Source: Cycas panzhihuaensis
Lineage: Eukaryota; Cycadophyta
Reading direction: 5' to 3'
DNA length: 64,000 nucleotides
NCBI GenBank assembly: GCA_023213395.1
Contig: CM041465.1
Location: forward strand, 138,887,741 to 138,951,740
A program made the translations under genes and the position numbers. Below, in pieces: positions 21,640-32,144 of this stretch (position 1 is its first letter; the number at the start of each line of letters is the position of its first letter). The notes under the pieces were generated by a model, which did no database searches, was not told the origin of the DNA, and saw only the letters and a list, made by a program, of their open reading frames with translations.

Positions 21640-22690
21640 GGGACAGATTCTTCAGCCTTTGTCAAAGGAGAGAGGAAGATAATTGATGTCGATCTCCTTA
21701 TTGTCTTCTACAAAGACGACGCCTCGTGAAGTATGCATCTTTTTAGTAATGGGATCAAACAAACGATATGCTTTACTGCCAAGAGCATATCCAACAAAGA
21801 TGCATTTGAGACTCTTGTCATCAAATTTCCGTCTTTGCTTATGAGGAATATTCATGTAGGTCATGCATCCAGAAGTACGTAAATGACTGACCATTGGTTT
21901 CTAGCTAGTCCAGGCCTCCTTGGGTATCATGCTCGAAAGTGCAAAAGTCGAGTCAGCTTGATGGTCGCAGAGTAAGTGCTTCTGCCCAATATGCTAATGA
22001 GAGACCTTTGGCATGCATTATGGCTTTCGCCCTACTAACCAAGGTGTTGTTCATCCTTTCTGCCACACCATTTTGCTGCGGTGTATAAGGGGCAGAAAAT
22101 TGGCATCTGATGCCATTTTGATCACAGAATTGATCGAAATCCCTGGACATATACTCACCACCATTATCGGATCTGAGCATCTTGATTCGCATGCCTAATT
22201 CATTTTCAACTGCAAGTTTAAATTCCTTAAACTTGTTCAAAGCTTCTGACTTATGCTTAAAAAAGTAGACCCACACCTTATGTGACTAATCATCAATGAA
22301 TGTCATGAAGAATGATGATCCTCCATAAGACTAAGTGGTCATGGGACCACAGATGTCCGAATATATAAACTACAACAGATGATGTGCTCTCTAGGCCTTA
22401 CCTTTCTGAAATGGTTTGCGATGTTGCTTCCCCATAAGGCATGATTCGCAAAGGCAATTACCCCCAGAGATATTGGGTAAGCCATAAACCAATTTTTGTC
22501 TGAATATTTGCCTGATGCTATCTAAATTAAGATGTCCAAGTTGTTCATGCCATAGTTGAGTCTTGTTTACAAAATAGGAAATAAAGGCATGAGATGATCC
22601 AGATATCGTATCTAATTTGTAGAGGCCATAATCTTCATGACTAACTGCAACAATCTAGTCCTCTTTGTTCCTGATAAAACATTTCCTATC
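21640..22690 (-). pseudogene. GAG-pre-integrase and integrase of element C
   Basis: In order on the minus strand: TQLWHEQLGHLN and CESCLMGKQHRKPF (HHCC zinc region, about 22570-22400); SSFFMTFIDD and KVWVYFFKHKSEALNKFKEF; MLRSDNGGEYMSRDF; APYTPQQNGVAERMN (core, to about 22040); KSLKCIFVGYALGSKAYRLF (C-terminal). The D-D-E residues can be picked out. A TAA or TAG interrupts the frame at several places. Downstream (21640-21530) lies the serine- and acid-rich integrase-RT linker. Confidence 0.9.
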
Positions 22691-22985
22691 TTTGAACAAC
22701 ACACTCATCTGTTGCTTATCAAACTGACTAACAGAGAGTAAACTCTTGGGCATTCCAGGAACTAAGAAAACATTGCCGCTAGAAAATGCAGAATGCTAAT
22801 CAAGAGGTGCAATTTGACCTACACCTAATATTTCTACAGTAGCATTGTCCCCAAATGTCACTGTTTCTCCCTTGCATTCTTAAAAATTTGATAATATATC
22901 TACATCACCTGTCATGTGGCGTGATGCACCAGAATCAATGATCCATGTGTTATCATTGTGACTGTCGCTATATGTAAAAAAGGTC
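22690..22985 (-). pseudogene. Protease of element C
   Basis: IIDSGASRHMTGDV (near 22950-22900) is an intact copia protease active site. It is followed by VTFGDNATVEILGVG and NVFLVPGMPKSLLSVSQ. A stop follows the active-site block. Upstream is the glutamine-rich tail of Gag. Confidence 0.85.
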
Positions 22986-23965
22986 ATGTCACTTGGATCA
23001 TGTTGAGCTGTGTGGCCTTGAAAGACACCACGATTTGTCCTTCTTTGATGACCACCTCAGAATGCACCACGAGTTGGTCCTTGTTGCTATTGCTGCTGTT
23101 GTTGTTGATGCTACTACTGACGTTGATTCTGTTGTCATTGAATTTGTTGTTGTTGTGGTTGTCGCAAGTCATTCTATCGTTTCTTGCAATCAAGCTAAAT
23201 GTGGCCAACTTTGCCACAGTAATGACAAATGACAGTCTTTGATTTCACACTAAGACTACCGAATTTCTTCAGAAAACTTTGCTTGGGCTAAAATAGCTAC
23301 CTGGATTTGAACTTGGCTGAAAAAGCACCTGATGCGTTTGCCTCATCTTGCCGTGAGTATATTTCTTCTTCTTGCAACAACAAACGTTCTAACTCATTAA
23401 AAGTTAGAATCGACAAAGTGTCATTTCGTGGAATGTCAAAGACAAAACCATTATACTCTTTGGGTAAAGCATGAATTGTCGCAGTAACCAAGTCTTCATT
23501 TGTGACTAGTTTACCAAACGTTGTCAATTGATTACAAATAGCCTTAACTGAAGATAAATAGGCTACCATTGGAACAACATACTTTAGACTAAACATTTTT
23601 GCTTTGTACATGACAATTCTTGCATCATCTTTGCATTCATACAAAGAAACAACTATGTCTCAGACATCTTTAGAAGTCAATGCAGATTCGATGTTTTGAT
23701 CGACACTATCACTAATAGACAGATGAATAAAAGCAAGTGTGACTTCATCCCTTGTTTTAAAAGAAGCTAATGCAACAGGATCAGCAAGAATTAAATTTCA
23801 TGGATTAGCAGGATCAGGAGTTGGTTCGGGTTTGGTGATTTCGCCTGACACATAACCCCACAACTCGTTCATTATCAACAAATTCTTAGCTTGCTTCTTC
23901 TATATAAGATAGTTCTCAACAAGTATTAACTTAATGGTGTTTGCATTGAGCATCTGTGTCGCCAT
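22985..23965 (-). pseudogene. Gag of element C with zinc knuckle
   Basis: ATG at 23965 opens MLNANTIKLI, then LLIMNELWGYVSGEITK, ALASFKTRDEVTLAFIHLSI, MYKAKMFSLKYV, EDLVTATIHALPKEYNGF and ELERLLLQEEEIYSRQDEA. CHYCGKVGHI follows (23230-23200) with a stop inside the knuckle and a Gln-rich tail. At least five stops are present. Residues and order match element D. Confidence 0.9.
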
Positions 23966-26587
23966 CTTGATTAAAGTACCAGATGAAACTTGGAAACTTT
24001 TGAGTTGACGCCACTTAAATTCCACTCAATATCCAACTATGATCAGTTCAAGACTGAAAATTGTGGACAGAATGGAGGGCTTGGCTCGCGAGTTGTCCAA
24101 CTTGATGACAGGATCAACGTTGGCCAAGTTATTGATACATGAGGTAGAGTATGAACTCTTTTCGAGCCTCCCCACTTAATGTTTTTAATGATTAAAAGTG
24201 GGTTAAATTAGTGTTGAAATGTGTGCTTGTAGGCCTTTCCTGCTGATGTAAACTTCGTCAAAGAACTTCAGAAATACAATGTTGTTGCTTTGAATGACAA
24301 GTAATGCAACTAAGTACAAAAAGTGATCTCAAGGTGAAATAAACAGTAGCTAAACACCATAAATTTAATGCCTAAACAAGCAAATAATGAAGCAAGTCCA
24401 CCACGAACACCTGGGATCGAAAAGAATGATCCCAACGCACCAAAAAATATGAAGTCTTTGTTGATCTTTGTCCCCTTTTTTGTGATTAGAGTTGAGTCTC
24501 ACTAAAATTGGGTCACCATGCAGGGAGCCCAGTGAGTAAAAGTGCCTTAACTAGTACAAATTTGAGGCTTAAACAAGCCAAAATTATGGTGCTTAAATCA
24601 CCAAAACACACTTAAAACATATTACAAGGTAGTATGATTAACACACTTTATGAACCTTTGAAGAAGATGAAATTAAATCACTTTCGAACCCAAAATTAAT
24701 GACCTAAGTGACCTCGCAAGGAGCTTAGTGTCATTAAAACAAGTAATTTCTCTAGAAAAGACAATAAAATCACTTTTTAACAATGATTTTAGACTCAAAA
24801 TAATACTTGCAAATTTTTTTATGTATGTTAGTGTGATTATCACACTAAACAAAATGTAAAAAGGCTTTTACAATGTTGAAATAATGTTAAAAATTTGAGA
24901 TTTAAAGATGAAACTTTAGAAAACTAAAGTTTTAAAAAGAAATAAAAAAATGAATATGCCGAAGCATATTCCAATTTGTATAACATAGTTTTAAACTATA
25001 TGATATATTTCGAGTCACGCAAATGTGGCGGTGGTGGCGAATTCCTTACCAGACTGAATCCATGGATTTGCTTTACCAAGTGCAGAATTCGTCAAAATTG
25101 CAAGCGAGAGACTGTGAGCGCCAAGGTTGATGTCAACAGAGCACGTGGAGTCAAGAGTCACCAAAACGAAGGGCAGATCACACAGGAGAATCGTAGGTCG
25201 AAGACACAAGTGCGCCAAGGTACCACTCCACAAGAGCCGACCAGTTAAGGGTCGCAGGTGCACGAAGTCCACGGAGGGACGAAATGGCAAGTCACATGAA
25301 GGCATGGTGATGTCAGATGGGAGCCGCAGGTGTATTCGCCACTGCATGCAACATTCATTGAAGCCGCGCCACAGAGGAGTAGATGATACACAGACGGGAG
25401 CCGCCGAGGCACAGAGTCCACAGAGGGACGAGCCAGAGGTGCGTAGGAGCTATGCCAAAGACACAGAGTAGAACCAGGATATCACACACTAACACGTAGA
25501 GTTCACGTGAGCCGTGTACACGGAAAAAACAAGAGTGCAAGTGCACAATGCACCACCAATAGGAGCTGAGTCACAGGTCACACGGAAAGCAAAGCTCTTC
25601 CCACAATTTGAAAATCTTTCAAGTAAAGCCGAGGAGTTTTCTCTAAAGACAGAAGGATTTGCACGGTCTTCAATTGATTTGACGAGTAACAAATATGCAG
25701 TTTGCCTTATGCACAGTACTACGAAGGCCATCAATTTGGAATATGGGCTAGTCAGCTTGGTGATGGCTGAGCGATAACACTTGGAGAAATCATAAATAAA
25801 AAAGGTGAGAGATGGGAGCTTCATCTAAAAAGTGTTGGTAAAACTCCATACAGTCGTTTTGCCGATAGCCTTGCAGTTATTCGTAGCAACATTCGAGAAT
25901 TCCTTTGTAGCGAAGCAATGGAATGCCTCGGCATTCCAACAATTCGTGCCATTTGCTTTGTGACCACTGGCAAAGGCATTGTACGATATATGACTTATGA
26001 CAATAATCCAAAAGAAGAGCCACTAAAAAAAAAAAAATCTTTTCCTATTTAGGAATTTTTGTTTTTCCTTTTCAAAAGAGCCAATATAGAAGAGAAGTTT
26101 CTTTTTTTTAAGGCAACAAAGTGCAAAATTAAAAAATCTTGAAATAATTAATAATTTCAAAATGTTTGCACATATAACACCTTCATGCACGTTAAAGAGG
26201 CTTAAAAAATCTTCATAAAGCAGCTAATATCATCACAAAAAGCGTTGCTTATTCACAAAGCTTTGCTAAAAACAATGCAAAGATTGCAACACAACTTTGA
26301 CCTTGTGTAAGAACACACGAAAATTGGCTCCCAATTACCTGTAAATCTTGATATCAACATCCCTTTTTTTGCTCACCAAAAATTAGCCTCCAAAATGCAA
26401 ATATGCAACACAATTGCATAAAAGTACTTTGGAAAAATTTACAAGCTCAAAGCGTAAACAAAAGTCCTTCAACAATAAACCTATCAAGAAATTGATTCTT
26501 GCTCCAATTGGATCGCCTTCGCATGGCCAAGGTCGTCAACAAACTTGGAGTGAGACGAAGCCTTGAATCTGCCCCTCAAAACGCCAA
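23966..26587 (-). other. 5' leader of element C
   Basis: 2.6 kb between primer site and gag. Landmarks shared with B and D: cttttcgagcctcccc near 24155, ggtcaccatgcagggagcccagtgag near 24510, and ggatcgccttcgcatggccaaggtcgtcaac near 26510. A GC-rich patch (25015-25500) resembles 39345-39780 of D. The SelO block follows at 25702-26022. No sense-strand coding was recognised. Confidence 0.8.
25702..26022 (+). pseudogene. SELO: Captured fragment of a plant SelO (UPF0061/YdiU) gene inside the leader of element C
   Basis: 107 codons in one frame with a single stop. The text reads YAQYYEGHQFGIWASQLGDG, stop, [59 protein letters not shown], then [20 protein letters not shown]. This is the conserved N-terminal part of SelO pseudokinase (protein AMPylase; mitochondrial or plastid in eukaryotes). 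The stop TGA replaces the Arg codon after GDG. No intron interrupts it, which would fit capture from a transcript if a gene intron falls here. It is antisense to the element and ends at a run of A. Flanking leader sequence is shared with D, which lacks it. Confidence 0.88.
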
Positions 26588-26599
26588 ACTCTGATACCA
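26588..26599 (-). other. Primer-binding site of element C
   Basis: TGGTATCAGAGT on the minus strand, one base from the initiator Met tRNA site, 3 bases from the LTR. Confidence 0.88.
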
Positions 26600-26602
26600 A
26601 AT

Positions 26603-27134
26603 TGAAAGACAAATGGAAATGACACAAGCACCAGAATCTATTGAGAAGCTAGATAGGACATCATAACATGAAGGACTAGACTTTAGATTAATGAAAACAT
26701 GGAGTACAACACATGAAGATAATAGGGAGGAGCATTGAACTTCAACTCATCCTATTATGGACACAAGTAGGAAGGAGAATTGATCTCTACACTTCACCTA
26801 CAAGAGATGCTACAGCAGCATAACTCTAACTCCAACACTACATGCAAAAACATGAAAAATAAGACTCCTTATAAAGGAGATAGAACGATCAGGATCTCAC
26901 CACATGTCACTGATCAACAATACAAGACAAATCTAACTAGGACTCTACTTTCCTCAAAGATAAGGATGGAGCCATCCAAAGTTAACTTTTCACAAACACG
27001 CGAGAAAAGCCACTACAAGACAAAAGACAATTTTATAATCAAACAAATGAACACTTTAGGATAAAGGCCTAAAGTGACAAAAATACTAATGTCCATGGTC
27101 AAGACTTAATGCTTAAGACATGAAGGTTCCAAGC
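26603..27134 (-). repeat. 5' LTR of element C
   Basis: About 532 bp, colinear with 19288-19821; the outermost bases are mutated. Confidence 0.9.
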
Positions 27135-27251
27135 AAACCTATGTACTATGCATCTGTATTATGTGTATATCTTTGTCTGCTTGTTGTGTATGGTTAAAGA
27201 TTCTGCAAAAAGGAACATATATATATATATATGAATTTATGTTCCCTAACA
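27135..27251 (+). repeat. 5' LTR of element E, second part
   Basis: Resumes after element C and ends CCCTAACA at the primer site. A short (at)n run lies at 27210-27232. Together with 19107-19287 it gives an LTR of about 298 bp. Confidence 0.8.
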
Positions 27252-27263
27252 TGGTATCAGAGC
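27252..27263 (+). other. Primer-binding site of element E
   Basis: TGGTATCAGAGC directly after the LTR. Confidence 0.93.
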
Positions 27264-28886
27264 CATAGGGTCCTACACAACTGAAGTCAAAAGTTGGGCA
27301 GAGCAGTGAGATCGTTGGTTGCCAGGTGAAATCATCAAACCCAAGACATGTCTTGAGGATCCATCAACTTGAACAACGTGCAGAACCAGGCACAACTATA
27401 AGTGGTGGTTGAGGCAGTGAAAATCACCAATCAACAAAGAATAAGGGTCTATTGGAGTTAGAATTCAAACGTGAAGGCCACTTTCGTGGTATGAGTTGGC
27501 TCGTTCGGGGCCATCCAAAGTCGATTGATGATTTGTAGAAATGATTGAAGCTAGCGGAGCACGTTATGATGGTGATTCGACAGTGGTGAGGACAACCACG
27601 CATGTATACACGTAAGTCGGTCCTTTCTCAACAAAGCACCATAAAACTCAATGTAAAATAAGCTCATTTGCTATCAAACGTACATTTCTCACCTAAGGAC
27701 GTGATTGGAGCCTTGGATTGGTGTTTATCTATCCTTGTATGAGTGTTGGACTGCACATATAGCAATAGTGGTTGTTGTTTAATGAAGCAATGATTGTCTA
27801 TTGAATTGTAGCACCTTTTGTGTGAGTGTGGGCCATCGTAGAGCAACTGTGTGATTGAACCAAGCTCGTACTAGTCATATAAGTGCCAATTGGGCTATGA
27901 ACAATGTGGCTAGACTACATTGGAAGGTTCCTTACCAGTCATAAGGACAGGAGTGTTGTGCTCAGTTTCGAACGACCTGCGCTAGTCACTCGGCTGCCAT
28001 GACTTAATAAGAGAACGCGAGAAGACTAAGAGATATCGAAAGACATATTTTTGATATATTTTAGCCTCATAAACCTCAGTCCAAGTTTAACACATGTTAA
28101 AATTTGATCTATGACGTGCGTTAAGTGAAAAAAAGGCTACGTGAGGTTTTAGAAGTCGCACTTTTTACAATATGCCTTTTGACATATTCCCTCCCAAAGT
28201 GACATTATAAAAAGGGCCTTTATACCATTGATTTGAGATATATTTAAAAGTGTGAAGCATATTGAAGCCTTGTGACATGTTTTGAAGTCTATTTTAAGGA
28301 CATTTAATGTGAGATCTAACTTGGAGACGGTGCACTTACACTGTGCGAAGATTCCTTTGATTCAAGAGTACATTCTAAAGCATCCTAAGTCCGGTTTTAA
28401 GACTTTTTGAGTACTTTTGAGGACATTTTGGAGCTTGTTGGTGAGGGGCCAATAGTAGGTGAGCTGCCCAGAGCGTGCACAATCGTTGTTCAGAGTTCCT
28501 CCAGTGAGTGTGCCTGAGCCAGAGGAGACCACAGTGGTGTTATTTTGTCCGAAAAGGCTACAAGTTTATCAATCTAATGTTATTAACCCGTGTTTAAGCC
28601 TATTTCTCGAGACGGATTCAAGAGTACATTCTAAAGCATCCCAAGTCCGGTTTTAAGACTTTTTGAGTACTTTTGAGGACATTTTGGAGCTTGTTGGTGA
28701 GGGGCCAATAGTAGGTGAATTGCCCAGAGCGTGCACAATCGTTGTTCAAAGTTCCTCCAGTGAGTGTGCCTGAGCCAGATGAGACCACAGTGGTGTTATT
28801 TTGTCCGAAAAGGCTACAAGTTTATCAATCTAATGTTATTAACCCGTGTTTAAGCCTATTTCTTGAGATGGAGCATTTATGTTGAA
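27264..28886 (+). other. Leader of element E, with a 256-bp tandem duplication
   Basis: 1.6 kb without recognised coding. Between 28361 and 28872 a 256-bp unit starting ttcaagagtacattctaaag is present twice in tandem with only a few differences. The second copy runs into the gag start. Confidence 0.75.
28361..28872. repeat. 256-bp tandem duplication in the leader of E
   Basis: Copies start at 28361 and 28617; differences seen are single bases (cctaag/cccaag, gtgagctg/gtgaattg, cagagg/cagatg). Confidence 0.92.
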
Positions 28887-29725
28887 GGTTATCTTCAATG
28901 GAAATAATTTCAGCAAGTAGAAGGCCAATATGGAGCTAGTATTGATGGTGAATCAACTCTGGGGAATTACCAAGGCAAAGGTAGACGCAATCCCACTTGA
29001 CCATAAAGAGCGAGTGCAACTTGGAAAGAAGCAATTTATGGCCGTAGGATTGTTGAAATTGTCATTGGCATTGAACCAAAGGGCTTTAGTTCATAACCTG
29101 GAGCAGCTAGACAAAATTTGGGCAAAACTATGTAAAACTTTTGAGAAAAAGAAGACAAACAGACGTCTAGCCCTGATGTTGGAACTGCTCAATTCATGTG
29201 TTAAAGATGAGACCAACATCAATTCCTACCTGAATAAGATTACTGACTTGAGAAACGAGCTAGAAGAATTAAAGCTTAATTCAATCAATGATACGCCATT
29301 GTTCGCAATAATCATGTCGTAGTTGTCAGCTACTTTCGCCGCTTTTCAGACCATATACAGTAGAGATTAGGTGATGGAGGCAAAAACCTTTGACGGTATT
29401 AAGAACCTTATTCTGCCAGAGGATGCCAAGTTGAAACACCATGGAATGCTTGGACGTTGCGAATCAAGTCAAGCCTTAAACTATGAAGACACAGAAAGAG
29501 GTCGTTCAAGAGGAGAAGTTCACACAGAGAGGTCTAGGGAAAGTTCTCAAGAGAAGAAAAAGTCCAATGGTAAATGTGACTACCGCAAAAAGAATGGTCA
29601 CAGAGAGAAGAACTATTGGTTCAAAAGAAATGACAACCTTATCAGCCAAGTCAAATCAAAGAGATTACTAGATTATGGACATTGGATCGCAGAAGCATAT
29701 CTCCTTCCAAAAGCACAACTTTGAT
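28887..29725 (+). pseudogene. Gag of element E
   Basis: The start VIFNGNNFS is shared with N. The frame from 28930 reads MELVLMVNQLWGITKAKVDA, LVHNLEQLDKIWAKLCKTFE and INSYLNKITDLRNELEELKL (copia Gag helical core) to a TAG at 29320. A second frame (29371-29724) gives NLILPEDAKLKHHGM and a degenerate zinc knuckle CDYRKKNGHREKNYW with two Cys lost. A non-functional Gag. Confidence 0.87.
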
Positions 29726-30790
29726 ACATAGAGTGAAAATCATAGTGCTGCAAAAATCATCCTTGGAGATGCTCGCATATTGCCAGTGGAAGGTGTCAAC
29801 AAAAATTCTTTAGCAGGAGGTAAGTTTATAAGAGTATATTATGTACCCAAGATACAATTGAATTTACTTTCGACCCAAGAAATCTACAAACAAGGTATGA
29901 AAGTGGAGTTGTATCATGATAGATGCCTAATTAAGGATCTGAAGCAGAATTTCTCTGTCATTGCTACTGGGAAGGTCAAAAATAACTTTGGGTGTTTGAG
30001 AATTTTCAATCTCAAAAGAAGTCTTATGCCTTTGTTGCCAGCACTGATGATGTGAGCAAGTTGTGGCATGATCGCCTAGGACACCTTAATTACAACAACA
30101 TTGCATTGCTAAAGAGGTTGAAGATGGTGGAAGGATTTCCATTTGTTTCATGCTCATACGGTGTTTATGAAGGGTGCATACATGGAAAGCATCATCGCTA
30201 TCCTTTTGCTCCGGAGAATGCCTAGAGAGCCAAGGAGGAGCTAGAGCTTGTGCATACAAACGTAATGGGACCACTCCCAAACCCCTCAATATTAAGAGCT
30301 CATCACACCTTAGTGTTTTTAGATGATTACACTAGGAAGGTCTGGGTATACTTTCTGAAGAATAAATCAAATGTATTTAATCGTTTATGTGACTGGAAAA
30401 CAATGGTTGAGAATGAAAGTGATAAGAAAATTAAGACATTAAGAAGTGTAAGGAGTACGACAATCATGCATTTAATCACTTCTGCAAGGATCATGGTATA
30501 AAATAGGAATTTACGGTCTTGTATAACCCACAACAAAATGGAGTTGCTGAAAGGAAGAATCATACAATGATCGAGATGGCAAAATGTATGGGGCACTTTG
30601 AAAACTTGCCACCGATGTTTTAGGTAGAGGTTGTGGCAATTGTTGTTTATGTTCTGAATCGGATACCCACTCAAGCAATTTAAAGCATGACCCTCGGAGA
30701 AACATGGACCGGTCGTAAACCTATCATTAGCCATTTGAAAACTTTTTGGTGCATTGGATATGCACACCTCCCAGACGACACTCACAAGAA
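29726..30790 (+). pseudogene. Protease end and integrase of element E
   Basis: 29780-29990 carries YYVPKIQLNLLSTQEIYKQG and KVELYHDRCLIKD (end of the protease region). Then KLWHDRLGHLNYNNIALLKR and YEGCIHGKHHRYPF (zinc region; first Cys of CxxC is now Tyr), and VFLDDYTRKVWVYFLKNKSN with KIKTLRS (core). The third acidic block is decayed, and NPQQNGVAERKNHTMIEMAK is readable near 30528-30585 in another frame. One in-frame TAG lies at 30223. Confidence 0.88.
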
Positions 30791-31794
30791 GCTAGATTGA
30801 AAAAGCCTGAAGTGTATTTTTGTGGGATATAGTAATCAAAATAAAGCTTATAGATTGTGGGATCCGCAGGGGAGAAAGATTGTGATTAGTCGAGATGTAA
30901 AATTCAACGAGTTATCGACATATCATGCTGAAAAATCATCAGAATAGCCTTTTTACCCCCCACTACTTCCATTCTCAAATTCATCAAGCGAAGAGGACAA
31001 TGAGCTAGTCGTTGGAATACATGAGGAAGCTAGGCCGAGTAAAGTGAGTAATAGTAAGGGGCTGCCACATGAAGAAGTACCTCCAGCAATGGGTCTTTCT
31101 ATACCACTATGGGCAAGAAAGATGATTGAAGATCCCGGAGTAGCAATGCATACCCTTGTTGATGAAAGAAGAACAAGAAGTCAACATCCCAGTCGAACTC
31201 TATTAGTAGATACCAACAACTCGAGTGATCCTGATTTGTATGATGAAACAAAAGGTGATCCACAATGGAGAGCTGCAATGGAAGAGGAGTATGGTTCACT
31301 CATGAAGAACAACACATGGGATTTGGTTCCGCTCCCTCCAACGAAGAACCTTGTTACTTGCAAGTGGATCTATAAAACCAAGTTCCGCTTTGATGGAGAG
31401 GTGGACAAGTACAAAGTTAGGCTTGTCGCTCAAGGGTTCAAACAAAAAGAAGGAATTGATTATGAGGAGACAGTTGCACCAATCTCCAAGATAACAACAA
31501 TCCATTTGATCATTTCCTTAGCAGTTGCTTATGGTTGGGAGTTACACCAGATGGACATCAAGTCTGCATTTTTTAATGGAAATCTAAACAAGGAGATATA
31601 CATGTTGTAGCCTCTAGGATTCATTAAGGAAGGCCAGGAGCATCTTGTATGCCAATTGAAGAAATCACTCCATGGCCTAAAACAAGCACCTCATGCTTAG
31701 TATGAGAAGATGGATGCCAAGTTTAAAGGTGAAAGATTCGTTGTTTTTAATCTCGATCTGAATCTGTATGTAAAAAGGAGAAGATCCTCAATAG
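30791..31794 (+). pseudogene. Integrase end and RT N-terminal half of element E
   Basis: After an integrase C-terminal CIFVGYSNQNKAYRLWDPQG block (about 30810-30870), the frame 31044-31610 holds the RT entry: QWRAAMEEEYGSLMKNNTWD, PTKNLVTCKWIYKTKFRFDG, RLVAQGFKQKEGIDYEETVA, ELHQMDIKSAFFNGNLNKEI. A TAG at 31608 ends it, but the text continues (GFIKEGQEHLVCQLKKSLHG) to 31794, where element F's LTR interrupts before YVDD. Confidence 0.9.
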
Positions 31795-32131
31795 TGTTGG
31801 AAGATAATGTTTAATGTGTAAGTGTTCAAGTATAAGTGGTCATTAGATTATTGGTCAATATATAGGTGTTATGTGAGTGGTTGTGTAAGAGGTCATTTAT
31901 CCCACATGTAACACATGTAGTCCTACTCACTCCCACTTATAATGTATAAATAACTGGTTGAGGTAGAGTAGAGAACACATTGAGTCAAGATGGATTCCAT
32001 TGTGATATTATTGTTGGTATGGAGATATTGTGATGTACTTTCTTTCATATTAAGTTAATGCTATGATATTATGTTCATTACATTGGTTTTATGGTTCTTG
32101 TATATTGAATGATCTCTTTGAATATTTTACT
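31795..32131 (+). repeat. 5' LTR of element F
   Basis: Starts TGTTGGAAGATAATG and ends near tattttact. Shares blocks such as taggtgttatgtg, cacatg.aacacatg, cccacttat.atgtataaata (TATA region near 31940) and gatattatgttcatta with the solo LTR in H. Confidence 0.85.
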
Positions 32132-32132
32132 T

Positions 32133-32144
32133 TGGTATCAGAGC
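32133..32144 (+). other. Primer-binding site of element F
   Basis: TGGTATCAGAGC immediately behind the LTR. Confidence 0.92.

Larger units (their letters stand above)
19288..27134 (-). mobile_element. Element C: near-complete copia retrotransposon with a captured SelO fragment
   Basis: 7.85 kb, minus strand: 5' LTR (27134-26603), primer site, 2.6 kb leader, gag, protease, integrase, RT, RNase H, purine tract (19822-19828), 3' LTR (19821-19288). The flanks aatcc (left) and aaacc (right) are a likely target duplication with one change. The outer end of the 5' LTR is decayed (ggttccaagc for ggttctaaca). Catalytic motifs survive, but frames are broken many times. The leader contains part of a host gene (25702-26022). 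Confidence 0.93.
19107..31794 (+). mobile_element. Element E: copia of the N family, hosting element C in its 5' LTR
   Basis: The 5' LTR is in two parts (19107-19287 and 27135-27251) separated by C, followed by primer site, leader, gag, protease, integrase and RT. The RT is cut at 31795 by the LTR of F; no 3' LTR is in the window. The LTR carries the gggtttcccacgtaaatcc motif common in plant copia LTRs. All frames have stops or shifts. Confidence 0.87.

Noticed and set aside
25768-25770. In-frame TGA in the SelO fragment as a possible selenocysteine codon
   Set aside because: The TGA replaces the conserved Arg after GDG, not the C-terminal selenocysteine position, and land plants lack selenocysteine insertion. 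It is a CGA to TGA decay.
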